From contig CM054138.1 in assembly GCA_028751875.1 (NCBI GenBank), positions 36,883,195 to 36,947,194 on the forward strand: a stretch of 64,000 bases of DNA. The letters are read 5' to 3'. Shown piece by piece: positions 9,695 through 18,189 of the stretch. Numbering within the stretch: position 1 is the first letter of the stretch; each line of letters starts with the position of its first letter. The notes below the pieces were generated by a model. The model did not search any database. It had not been told where the DNA came from and saw only the letters and a list, made by a program, of their open reading frames with translations. The position numbers and the translations under genes were made by a program. Source of the stretch: Rapana venosa (taxonomy: Eukaryota; Mollusca; Gastropoda; Neogastropoda; Muricidae).

Positions 9695-9820
9695 TTCATT
9701 CTAGAGGTAGAGCGGAACGGCGCAGGCTGGAGCACGTGGAACGCTGCACAGCTGCAGACCGTAACCAGTGGAGGAATGATGTTTGAGCCTTGTGTGCCTC
9801 CTGGCACAGAGAGAATTAAG
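9695..9820 (+). CDS. Possible single coding exon of an unrecognised host gene
   Basis: A 126-bp stretch starts right after a T-rich tract ending TTCATATTTTCAG (acceptor-like, 9682-9694). It ends before GTTAAG (donor-like, 9821-9826). It is open in the frame starting at 9695 and multiple-of-three long (42 codons). The peptide starts FILEVERNGAGWSTWNAA and later contains GGMMFEPCVPPGTERIK. Its GC content is clearly above both flanks. The composition looks like protein and matches no transposon family I know. I do not recognise the domain. Neighbours on both sides are SINEs, as expected for introns. A second GT (9827) is an alternative donor. It could also be chance or a pseudogene remnant. Confidence 0.33.
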
Positions 9821-9990
9821 GTTAAGGTTCGGTTCATTCATTTCAAAAGCATCACAAGCATTTTCATTTTTTAATTGTATTATTTTAATACTGCTCTAAG
9901 TCACAGCAGAGTTCTCTGCGTAAAATTTGGGCTCCTTTACTCGCGGAGAGCGCATCACCACCAATTTTTTTTCATTTCCTGTCTGCAACT

Positions 9991-11674
9991 CAGCCTAAAG
10001 CCTCTGTTACTGAAGAGAAAAAAGGAAATCTTTTAAACGAAAGCAATGCCATCCTCCCACGCTGGACGGAATACTGTGAGGGATTGTATAACTACCCACT
10101 ACGCCCAGATACCAACATAGTTTCTGACAAACCCCCTGAACACCAAGATAAAGACCCACCAATACTAAGGTGTGAAGTAGACACAGCTATTAAATAATTG
10201 AAGAAGGGGAAGTCCCTGGAATCGAAAAAAAACCCAGCGAACTCATAACAAAAAGAAAGGAATGAAACAGCAAGCGATTCAAAACTTTGTCAGAAATGAC
10301 GACACCAAAGAAAGGCCAGAAAATGGAGCAGTCTCTTGTATACCCTAAACCAAAGAAAGGAAACCTCAAAGCAATGCCAGAACTACAGAACCATCCAGTC
10401 CATAAGCCATCCTAGCAAGGACCCATGCTGCGGTAGCCTAAAAGACTGAAAACCCAAGGCGGGAAAACTCCTGCCAGAAGAAAACAAGCCGGTTTTGACC
10501 AAAACGCAGCACAAGAAAACAAATTTTCAATCTGAGAATTTCGATAGAGAACATTTCCAAACACCAAAAAGACTTACACAATTTCATAAACTTCAAAAGG
10601 CCTTTGACAGAGTATGGCATGATGACCTCTGGAAAAGTACTCACATTTCAACATTGACAACTGCCTCATTGAAGTCATCAAGGCACTGTACGAGAACGCA
10701 AGAAGTGCAGTTTTCATGAACAATCCATGGGCGGTTCTTCAAGACCACGGTTGGGGTCCGTCAGGCTGCCTTCCTCCACCTGTACTTTTCAACCCCTTCT
10801 CCACATGACAAGACACTGCAAACCACCACACTTCCATCTCCATTGGTGGAAGACCCCTTTTCAACCTCAATTTGCAGATGACATTGACCTCATGGGCGGC
10901 AGCAAACCAAGAACGCAAAACCCCACAGATGTCTATCAGATCGAGCGAGCGCATACGGCATGGAGGTCCCGTACAGAGAAATCAAAGATCATGGTCAAAG
11001 CGCAAGTAATGACAGCACAGAAATAAAGATGAATGGAGAAATACTGGAAGAGGTGAGCCAATTCAATACTTTAGGCTCCATCCCAACAAAAGATGGCACA
11101 TCAAACAATGACGTGAAAGCTTGCATTGCAAAAGCAACATCTGCTCTAGCCAGACTCGAGAAGACCACAGAAGCAACAACATCAGCTTCTGCACCAAATA
11201 CCACCTTACAAAACCCTCGTGATATCTATCCTCCTATATGGCTGTGGGAAACACGGACTCTGTCAGCAGAGTAGAGAGGAGAATCCAAGCATTCAAGAAC
11301 AAGTGCCACAGAAGACTTCTCAAAATATCATACAAAGAACACAAGACCAACAACTATGTGAAAGAAGAAATCAAAAAGCGTGTAGGCCCCCAAGAACCTT
11401 TGCTCTCCACCATAAAGAGGAGAAAACTGATGTGGTTTGGTTACACCACAAGACACAACACCTTAGCAAAAACCATCTTTCAAGGGAACAGTCGAAGGCA
11501 AGAGAAGAAGAGGCCGCCAAAAGAAATCATGGGTTGACAACATCAAAGACTGGACCGCCCAACCCCTTCTACTAGCCACACAGGATCGTGAAGCATGGAA
11601 AGATCTCTGTTGCGTCTTCTCTCATGTCCCCCCTACGTCCTTTGGGACATGGGACTGAGTGAGTGAGTGAGTGA
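9991..11674 (+). mobile_element. NLR-3: 5'-truncated non-LTR retrotransposon inside a SINE-A, 10-bp target-site duplication
   Basis: GTCTGCAACT occurs at 9981-9990 and 11675-11684, flanking a 1684-bp plus-strand insert. The insert begins in the pre-RT region (SNAILPRWTEYCEGLYNY, then a GKSPGI-like motif near 10210) and proceeds through FHKLQKAFDRVWHDDLW (about 10581-10632) and FADDIDLMGGS (about 10870-10902). It ends with the C-terminal HRRLLKISYKEH region. The tail is a TGAG/GAGT repeat at 11654-11674. Many frameshifts are present. No endonuclease is included because of 5' truncation. It is younger than the SINE it entered. Confidence 0.87.
10495..11537 (+). pseudogene. RT of NLR-3, broken into several frames
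   Basis: Frames in order: 10495-10719 with the palm motif AFDRVWHDDLW; 10727-11026 with PQFADDIDLMGGSKPR, the catalytic aspartates; 10960-11274 with MNGEILEEVSQFNTLGSI; and 11238-11537 with VSRVERRIQAFKNKCHRRLL, SYKEHKTNNYVKEEI and LSTIKRRKLMWFGYTTRHN. Each switch marks at least one indel. An in-frame TAA replaces a sense codon near 10195. The C-terminal frame is related to NLR-1 in layout but diverged. Confidence 0.8.
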
Positions 11675-11962
11675 GTCTGCAACTGTATTTGTTTCCCTAC
11701 CAGAGTGGCTTTTTTCTACAGAATTTTGCCAGGGGCAACTCCCTTGTTGCTGTAGGTTCTTTTATGTGCTCTAAATAATTATGTGCAACACACAGGACTT
11801 CAGTTTATCGTCTCATCCAAAGACTAGCACCCAGACCACCCCTCATGGTCTAGTGGATGGGGGAAAAGTTTCTGGCCTAACAGGGATCAAACCACCACAC
11901 ACTTTGAGCCTGGACTTTTTGCTTTCTAGGCAGGTGTATTACCTCTAGATCACCGATCCACT

Positions 11963-12127
11963 TTCTTTTTAAATGTTGCTGACAGAAAATGTTCAGGAAA
12001 TTAAAGAATAGCCTCTTTTATATATTTTTTTTAACCAGTCATCTTTGTTGTTGTTGATTTATTTGCAAAACATAGAGCAAATTTACATATATCATAAACA
12101 AGTGTACCTAACATTTCGTAATATATT
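11963..12127. other. Short spacer before NLR-4, includes GTT repeats and AT-rich DNA
   Basis: No coding signal. The last nine bases (TAATATATT, 12119-12127) recur at 14759-14767 on the far side of the next element. Confidence 0.5.
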
Positions 12128-12402
12128 CAGAGTTACTTACTTACTTAGGCCCATCACTCCCCCTGGAGCATAGGCCGCCGACAACAGTCCGCCAGAGTCC
12201 TCTGTCCTGGGCTACTCCCTCCAGCTGTCTCCAGGTGTATCCCATCTTTCTGGTTTCTGCCTCAAGGTCGCGTCGCCAGGTGTTTCTTGGCCTTCCTCTT
12301 TTTCGTTTTCCCTGGGCGTTCCATGATAGTGCCTGCCTTGTGATGTTGCTGGCTGGCTTTCTCAGGGTGTGCCCAATCCATCCCCATCTCCTGAGCCGGA
12401 TT

Positions 12403-13521
12403 TCATTTTCGGCTGGCAGCTGGTTGGAAACGTTGCCACAGGTCTGCGTTGCTGATGGTGTCGGGCCAGTGGATCTGGAGGATTCGTCTCAGGCAGCTGT
12501 TGATGAAGGTCTGCACTTTCTTGATGGTGGTCTTTGTTGTCCTCCATGTCTCCACTCCATATAGTAGGACTGACTTGACGTTGGAGTTGAACAGCCTGAT
12601 CTTTGTGCGGGTCGACACCACCTTGGAGCTCCAGATGTTCTTCAGCTGCAAGTACGCTGCCCTCGCCTTGCCAATTCTTGCTCTGACGTCTGCGTCTGTT
12701 CCGCCCTGCATGTTAAGGATGCTACCCAAGTACGTGAATGTCTCTACTTCTTCCACCTCCTTCCCATTTAGTGTGACTGGGTCCTCACTCACTGCGTTGA
12801 TCTTGAGAATCTTGGTTTTGCCTTCATGGATCTTGAGACCAACTTGTAATGAGGTGGCTGCTAGTTCTGTAGTCTTGTCCTGCATCTGTTGGCGGCTGTG
12901 GGAAAGCAGGGCCATGTCGTCTGCAAAGTCGAGATCATCCAGCTGGTCCCACAATGTCCACTGGGTTTTATTTCTTCTGTATACCGTTGAAGTCTTCATG
13001 GTCCAATCGATCGCCAGGAGGAAGAGGAAAGGTGATAGGAGACAGCCTTGTCTGACTCCGGTCTTCACCTCAAAGCTGTTTGTGAGTTGTCCTCCATGGA
13101 CCACCCGGAAGGTCATTCTTTCATAGGAGTTCTTGATCAAGTTGACCAGTTTGGTTGGCACTCCATGGTGGCGAAGCAATTTCCAGAGGGTGTTGCGGTC
13201 CACACTGTCAAATGCTTTCTCATAATCAACAAAGGTGATGTATAAAGATGAGTTCCACTCTAAAGATTGCTCAACGATGATGCACAAGGTGGCAATCTGA
13301 TCTACGCATGATCTGTTCTGGCGGAAGCCGGCCTGCTGGTCTCGGAGGAGAGGGTCGACTGCATTTTTCATTCTCTCGAGGAGGATCCTGTTAAAGACTT
13401 TTCCTGGCACCGACAGAAGCATTATCCCTCTATAGTTGGCACAGTTACTGAGGTCTCCTTTCTTGGGTAGCTTGATGAGGTAGCCCTCCTTCCAGTCTGA
13501 TGGTACTTCCTCTCTTCCCAA
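12403..13521 (-). pseudogene. NLR-4 copy A reverse transcriptase and thumb (372 codons open)
   Basis: This is the longest retroelement frame in the window apart from NLR-5. It carries LIKLPKKGDLSNCANYRGI (residues 15-33), QAGFRQNRSCVDQI (63-76), VDYEKAFDSVDR (98-109), GVRQGCLLSPFLF (155-167) and DLDFADDMALLSHS (196-209), so both catalytic aspartate motifs are intact. The thumb has FTYLGSILNMQGG and LYGVETWRTT. The frame is lost at 12403 by a shift; the natural end continues to about 12150 in another frame with a WGWIGHTLR motif. Upstream it joins the 13422-14162 frame through a shift near 13510. The palm looks catalytically complete but the polyprotein is broken. Confidence 0.85.
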
Positions 13522-14162
13522 ATCTTCCCAAAGAGAGGGTACAGCATCTCTACCGTGGTCTCCAGGTCTGCCTTGAGTGCTTCTGCTGGGATGTTGTCCG
13601 GTCCTGCTGCCTTGCCATTTCTCAGCATTTTGATGGCTTTCCTGATCTCCTCCCTGGTTGGTTGCTCACAGTTGATGTCTAGGTCTCTATCAGCAGGGTC
13701 GATGTCCGGGGGGTTTGAAGGGACGGATCTGTTCAGGAGTTCCTCAAAGTGCTCTGCCCATCTGTTCAGTTGCCCCTCTGTTCCCAGGATGGTGCTTCCT
13801 TTCTTGTCTTTGACTGGTCGCTCAGGCCTGCTGTACTTCCCTGAGAGTTTCTTAGTGGTATCATACAGCAGCTTCATGTTGTTACTGGCTGCTGCTTCCT
13901 CGGCTTCCTCTGCCAGGCTGTCGATGTACTTGCGCTTGTCTGTTCTTGTGCTCCTCTTGACTTCTCTGTTGGCTTCTGTGAAGTCTGCTTGTGCCTTGGC
14001 CTTTGCTGCTCTTGTCTGGCTGTTGTTTACTGCTGCTTTCTTCTGCTTTCTCTTTTCAATCTTGCCCATTGTGACTGCCGATATCCATTCCTTCTGTTGT
14101 GTCTCTTGGGGCCCACTACTTCCTGACAAGTTGACGTCAGTGTCTCTTTCACTTTCTTCCAC
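13422..14162 (-). pseudogene. NLR-4 copy A linker and RT entry
   Basis: A 246-codon frame between endonuclease and RT. It is rich in Lys, Glu and Ala (EKRKQKKAAVNNSQTRAAK), then has SGKYSRPERPVKDKKGS, LNRWAEHFEELLNR and AIKMLRNGKAAGPDNIPAE. The last two are the conserved entry to non-LTR RT. Its final about 30 codons are out of the natural frame, showing a one-base-type shift near 13510. The same blocks recur in copy B at 45322-45636. Confidence 0.82.
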
Positions 14163-14327
14163 TGGCTCTCGATGTCAGTCTCTTCTTCAAGCAGTTCTTG
14201 TGTACTTGGTACTTGTTGGTGAGGGACAGCTTGAATTCTTCATTTATCTTTGAGTCTTTCAGCAGGCTGGTGTTGTACTTCTGCCTCTTTGTTGTTACTT
14301 TCATCCAGTTCTTCTTCAGCTTTAGCT

Positions 14328-14645
14328 TCAGCCTGCTACCAAAAAGGTGGTGGGGCAGATGCAACCTCTGCTCCTCTTTTCCCTTACATCCTGTAGAGAT
14401 CTCCTGAATTTCTTGGCCATGCAGATATGGTCGATCTGGTTCTCAGTCACATGATTTGGTGATACCCAGGTGGCCTTATGTACTCTTCTGTGGGGGAAAA
14501 TGCTGCCACCGATTACCAGATTGTTGATAGCACAGAAGTCTGCAAATCTCTCGCCATTCTCATTCATCTCTCCTAATCCGTGTCTTTCCATCACTTCCTC
14601 GCATCCCGTGTTGTCTTTTCCGATCTTGGTATTGAAATCACCCAT
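14328..14645 (-). pseudogene. NLR-4 copy A endonuclease, C-terminal half
   Basis: The frame opens with MGDFNTKIGKDN, the APE-type endonuclease motif with its Asp and Asn, then ENGERFADFCAINNLVIGG, FPHRRVHKATWVSP and NQIDHI (Asp/His of the active site). The last residues leave the natural frame before the GSDHH-type motif, so a shift occurs near 14360. The N-terminal half is cut by the 5' truncation at about 14758. Confidence 0.8.
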
Positions 14646-14855
14646 GAGGATGTTTATATCTTTTTCTGGGTACTTGGCAATGACGTTCTGCAGTCTGTCC
14701 TAGAATTGATCTTTGGCTTCTTCATCGCCGTCATTAGTTGGCACATAACACCAATATATAATATATTATCCATCACTTTTTGCATTTTTCATTTTTTCTC
14801 CTTGTTTCCATGACTTACTGGATATCTACTTTTTCTTCATATTAACCTCTTAACA

Positions 14856-16130
14856 TCAATGCCTTTGTGCCTTATTGGCACGTAGGGCAGCAACAAATGT
14901 TCTCCACTCCTGTCTGTCCTGGGCCAGCTTCCGAATGGTTCCCCAGGTATGTTGGAAAGTCTTCAGCTCTGTTTCGACAGTCCGACGCCAAGGGTTCTTG
15001 GGTCGTCCTCGTTTGCGTTTTCCCTCTGGTGTCCAGTGGAGGGCTGTTCGGGCGCTGTTTCCCTGTTCCCGACGACAGATATGCCCTATCCATCCCCATC
15101 GCCTATGCATGATGATGTTGTCCATGCTTTTTGGTTGAAAAGGGAAAAAAAGTTCTTGGTTGGAGATGGTCTCAGGCAAGAAGATGCGCAAGATTCTTCT
15201 GAGATTCTTCATGTGGAATGTGGATAGTTTGTCGATGTCACTCTCAGTCATCCTCCAGCACTCCGAGCCGTACAAAAGGGTGGAAAGTACACAGCTCTGG
15301 TATAGTCTTAGTTTGGTCCTGGTGCTGTACTGGGACGATTTCCACACATTGTTCAGATTTCTATAAGCATTTCTTGCTTTGCTAATCCGGTTCTTGATGT
15401 CGCTGCCTGCTCCGCCGTCATGCCTAACAGTGCTCCCGAGGTACGTGAACTCTTCAGTTGTTGGTAAATCTTCTCCATTCACTGTGACCTGTGAGGGGTT
15501 CTGAACGTTCAGTATCATCACCTCTGTCTTCTTCTGACTGATTTTCAGGCCTACTTGCTTTGCAAAAGTGCTGAGACGGGATGTCTTCTCTTCAATGTGA
15601 TGGTGGGTATGTGAGAGCAGTGCCAGATCGTCGGCAAAATCTAGGTCTTCAAGCGTTGAGAAGGGGGTCCATCTGATGCCCGTGACTGGTCAGCTGTTGT
15701 CTGTCTCATCACCCAATCAATTGTCAGGTTGAAGAGTAGTGCTGACATGGGGCAGCCTTGTCTGACGCCGGTTTGTACACTGAAAACTGGTTTGCCGTTT
15801 CCTACTCTGCACGTGAAGTTGTTGTAGAAGTTCTAAATGACTTGGATAATCTCCTGTGGAATTCCATATGCTCGGAGTATGCGCCATACACTTTCTCGAT
15901 GAATGCTGTCAAAGGCTTTTTCAAAATCTACGAAGTTGATATACAGCTGTCTTTGCCATTCCGTGCACTGTTCGATGATGTTGCGCAGGGTGAAGATCTG
16001 GTCTATGCATCTTCTTCCTGGTCGAAAACCTGCCTGTTCCTTTCTGAGTTGTGGGTCCACTGCCTCTGAGATTCGTCCGATGATGATCTTTGCCAGAATC
16101 TTGCTGGGAACAGATACAGAGTGATTCCTC
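14856..16130 (-). pseudogene. NLR-5 copy A reverse transcriptase and C-terminal domain
   Basis: Pieces in order: RT fingers at about 16100-16210 (IPKKGALNNCNNWRGITL); palm frame 15833-16060 (EQAGFRPGRRCIDQIF, NFVDFEKAFDSIHRES); then a TAG at about 15832 where relatives encode Lys; then GVRQGC and DFADD-type segments at about 15650-15770 with a shift; then the open frame 14856-15521 with [43 protein letters not shown] and [14 protein letters not shown], ending FVAALRANKAQRH and a stop. The C-terminal frame is 221 codons and clean. A deletion near 16103 breaks the fingers. Confidence 0.83.
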
Positions 16131-16250
16131 TCCAGTTGTTACAATTGTTCAGGGCTCCTTTCTTTGGGATCTTCATGATGACTCCTTCTGTCCAATCTGC
16201 TGGTAGCTGTTTCTCCTCCCATATAGCTGCAAAGAGTGGCTGTAAGAACT

Positions 16251-17387
16251 TTAGATGCAAACTCTGGATCTCCCTTGAAAAGTTCTGCGTTGAGGTTGTC
16301 CGGGCCCAGGGGCTTTTCCATTCTTGAGAGAGCTGATTGCTGCTATAATCTCTTCCTTCTTTGGTGGTGTGCTGTTCACATTGAGATCGGCATCAGGATC
16401 TTGTACATCTGCCTCTTCAGTTGGTGGTGGTCTGTTGAGAACTTCGCTGAAATGTTCTGCCCATCTTGCATCTTGTTCTGCGGTAGGTATTTGGCCTTGT
16501 TTATCTAGGATTGGTGTTTCGGTATTGCCCCGGTACTTGCCACTGACAGTCTTGGCGATCTTATACACCTGTCCTTGCTCTGCCTTTGCGGCGGCCTCCT
16601 CTGCTTGTCTTGCAATATCATCCATGTAGGTACGTTTGTCTGTTCTTGTCATTCTCTTCACAGTTTGGTTTGCTTCTCTGTACTGTTGTTTGTACCTCTC
16701 TCTCATCCGCTCTGACTTTGTCTCTAAGATTTTCTTCTTCAGTTCTCTCCTGTTCTCGATGGCTTGCCAGGTGTCTGCTGTAATCCACCTTTTTCTCTTC
16801 CTCTGTCTCTGTCCTAAGCACGTTTCACTGGCTTGTGTGTAGGCTGTCCTGACTTGTTTCCACATGGTGTTTATATTAGTCGTGTCCGGAGGTGTGTAGT
16901 TTTCAGTATCCACCAGTGCTTGGAACTTGTTTTTCAGCTGGAGGGTGAAAGCACTCTTTACTTTGGTGTTGCACAGCTTTTCCACATCAAAATGTTGTTG
17001 TCTTGGTTTCCCAGATCCATTTTTTCTCAGCTTCACTTTTAGGGTTGCAGTGACAAGGTGGTGATCACTGCCAACATCGGCTCCTCTCCTTACTTTTACA
17101 TCTAGGAGCGATCTCCTCCATGTCCCATTGATCATCAGGTGGTCGATCTGGTTTTTGTCTCTTCCATTACACCAGGTAAGCTTGTGGATCTCAGGGTGTG
17201 CAAATAATGTCCCTCCAATGGCCAGGTTGTTTGTCATGCAGAATTCCACCAATCTTTCTCCGTTGTCATTTATGCTGCCACATCCTTCTTTTCCCATGGC
17301 TCTTTCTTGGTTTGTGTTATCTTTTCCGACTTTTGCAATTAGGTCACCCATCACTATCCTCATGTCATGGTTTGGTGTGTTTTCCAT
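16251..17387 (-). pseudogene. NLR-5 copy A endonuclease C-terminal part, linker and RT entry (378 codons open)
   Basis: The frame starts inside the endonuclease with MGDLIAKVGKDN (residues 13-24), where relatives read GDFN, so the active-site Asn is replaced by Ile. It continues with NNLAIGGTLFAHPEIHKLTW, NQIDHLMI (79-86) and GADVGSDHHLV (102-112), the catalytic Asp-His pair. The linker is basic (LGQRQRKRKRW, RELKKKILETKSERMRERY). RT entry follows with ARWAEHFSEVLNRP and AISSLKNGKAPGP. It ends by frameshift near 16320. It continues upstream across a stop near 17400 into 17424-17615. Confidence 0.85.
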
Positions 17388-17423
17388 TTCAGCCTGTAAT
17401 TGTTCATAAAATGTATCTTTGCT

Positions 17424-17760
17424 TTATTCTCCACTGTCGTTGGTTGGTGCATAGCACTGGATGATTGTGGTATTAGCATGTTTACCTTTCATTCTTATCT
17501 TCATCATCCTGCTGTTGATAGGTTTCCACTCCATCAGGCACTTCTCCATTCCTTTCTTCATGATAATGGCTACTCCCTCATGGTGTTGGTTGTCATCTCT
17601 ACCACTGTACAGCACTGTCTCTCCTGTGCTGGCTCTGTATTTGCCTGATCCTGTCCATCGGAGTATGTAAATTGCAGCGTCTCATCTCTGCTGTAACTTG
17701 CGCTAGTTTTCCTGTCTCAAAGTTCTCACATTCCAGAATCCTATTTTGGTCTTAGTTTTG
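17424..17760 (-). pseudogene. NLR-5 copy A endonuclease N-terminal part
   Basis: Between about 17760 and 17640 the minus strand reads KTKIGFWNVRTL and LAQVTAE, the conserved start of this endonuclease type, in a frame interrupted near 17700. The frame 17424-17615 gives LYSGRDDNQHHEGVAIIMKK, WKPINSRMMKIRMKGKH and IIQCYAPTNDSGE. These are the beta-strand blocks preceding the GDFN motif. One stop separates it from the 16251-17387 frame, so the copy cannot make a continuous polyprotein. Confidence 0.78.
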
Positions 17761-18019
17761 GCGCTTAAGACTTCCATCTTCCTGTCAGTGGCTTCCTTTC
17801 GGCTTTCACCACTGTCATTCATGCGAGTATCTTCCGATGACTCTGGAAGCCCATCACACCCAGTAGTGTTGATTTCTTGTGTTGCTGTTTCCGTAACAAA
17901 CGTTTTTTTACAGAACAGGGTTGTTAGTCCTGTGTCTAACCCCCTACCTGGGGGAAGGGTTCCACTTTAGTCGCCTTTTATGACATGCCTGGTTGGAGGG
18001 CAGAGATCCTATTCTTGCG

Positions 18020-18061
18020 ATGCTCGCTTTGCAAGCATACCCCGGGAGTCCCACGGGGTAT
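18020..18061 (-). promoter_or_regulatory. Two adjacent hairpins at the 5' end of NLR-5 copy A
   Basis: On the minus strand, ATACCCC pairs with GGGGTAT (55-61 with 37-43 of 180xx) and an inner GGG pairs with CCC, giving a triloop hairpin at 18037-18061. Next, ATGCTTGC pairs with GCGAGCAT around an AAA loop at 18020-18038; one T-G position pairs only in RNA from the minus strand, the sense strand of the element. The hairpins share two bases. This is the extreme 5' leader of a full-length element, where promoter, translation or self-cleaving elements are found in some non-LTR families. Confidence 0.5.
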
Positions 18062-18075
18062 TTACCTCTTAACAT

Positions 18076-18189
18076 ATATTATTATTATTATTAACTGCCC
18101 AGTGCAAGTGCACCCTATATGCTGGGGAATAAAATTCTTATGTACCAAAAAAAAACTTATGGTTCATTTCCCTTTTTTTACTCAGAAAT
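18076..18189. repeat. ATT repeat and spacer between NLR-5 and NLR-6
   Basis: Starts with an ATT repeat (about 18077-18094), followed by a block ACTGCCCAGTGCAAGTGCAC that is repeated in the second train at about 54688-54710. It is the pre-insertion DNA shared by both NLR-5 and NLR-6 insertion sites. Confidence 0.6.

Larger units (their letters stand above)
9875..11962 (-). repeat. SINE-A copy split by the NLR-3 insertion
   Basis: The 3' part lies at 9875-9990 (AAGTCACAGCAGAG, TTTGGGCTCC, GGAGAGCGCATCACC). The 5' part lies at 11675-11962 (TTTGTTTCCCTACCAGAG, GAATTTTGCCAGGGGCAAC, ATTATGTGCAACACACAGG, and the head complement ACCTCTAGATCACCGATCC). The two parts join at GTCTGCAACT, present at both edges. 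All blocks appear in the same order as in the intact copies at 8806-9190 and 54130-54590. Confidence 0.85.
12128..14758 (-). mobile_element. NLR-4 copy A: 5'-truncated EN/RT non-LTR retrotransposon
   Basis: A minus-strand element with, from high to low coordinate, part of the endonuclease, a basic linker, a near-complete RT, a C-terminal domain and a GTAA-type tail at 12133-12147. TAATATATT lies at both flanks (12119-12127 and 14759-14767), a candidate 9-bp target-site duplication; AT-richness makes chance possible. Compared with the longer copy B (43680-47100), copy A lacks the 5' UTR and the first part of the endonuclease. It has few frame breaks, so it is one of the better-preserved copies in the window. 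Confidence 0.82.
14857..18063 (-). mobile_element. NLR-5 copy A: essentially full-length EN/RT non-LTR retrotransposon with 12-bp target-site duplication
   Basis: ACCTCTTAACAT occurs at 14845-14856 and 18064-18075, bounding a 3207-bp minus-strand element. From its 5' end at 18063 it has a structured 5' leader, a 5' UTR, an endonuclease (17300-17760), a linker, RT, and a C-terminal domain with a stop formed at the 3' boundary. The 3' tail is very short; relatives show a TGATGATGA tail, so the exact 3' edge could move by a few bases. It is interrupted only by a few stops and indels. Partial relatives lie at 27100-27625, 47145-49060 and 51245-54660. Confidence 0.88.

Noticed and set aside
12449..14253. 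Long plus-strand frames opposite NLR-4 and NLR-5 (for example 12449-13126, 13555-14253, 16324-16629)
   Set aside because: They are antisense shadows of the RT and linker frames. Their serine- and leucine-rich composition follows from the codons on the other strand.
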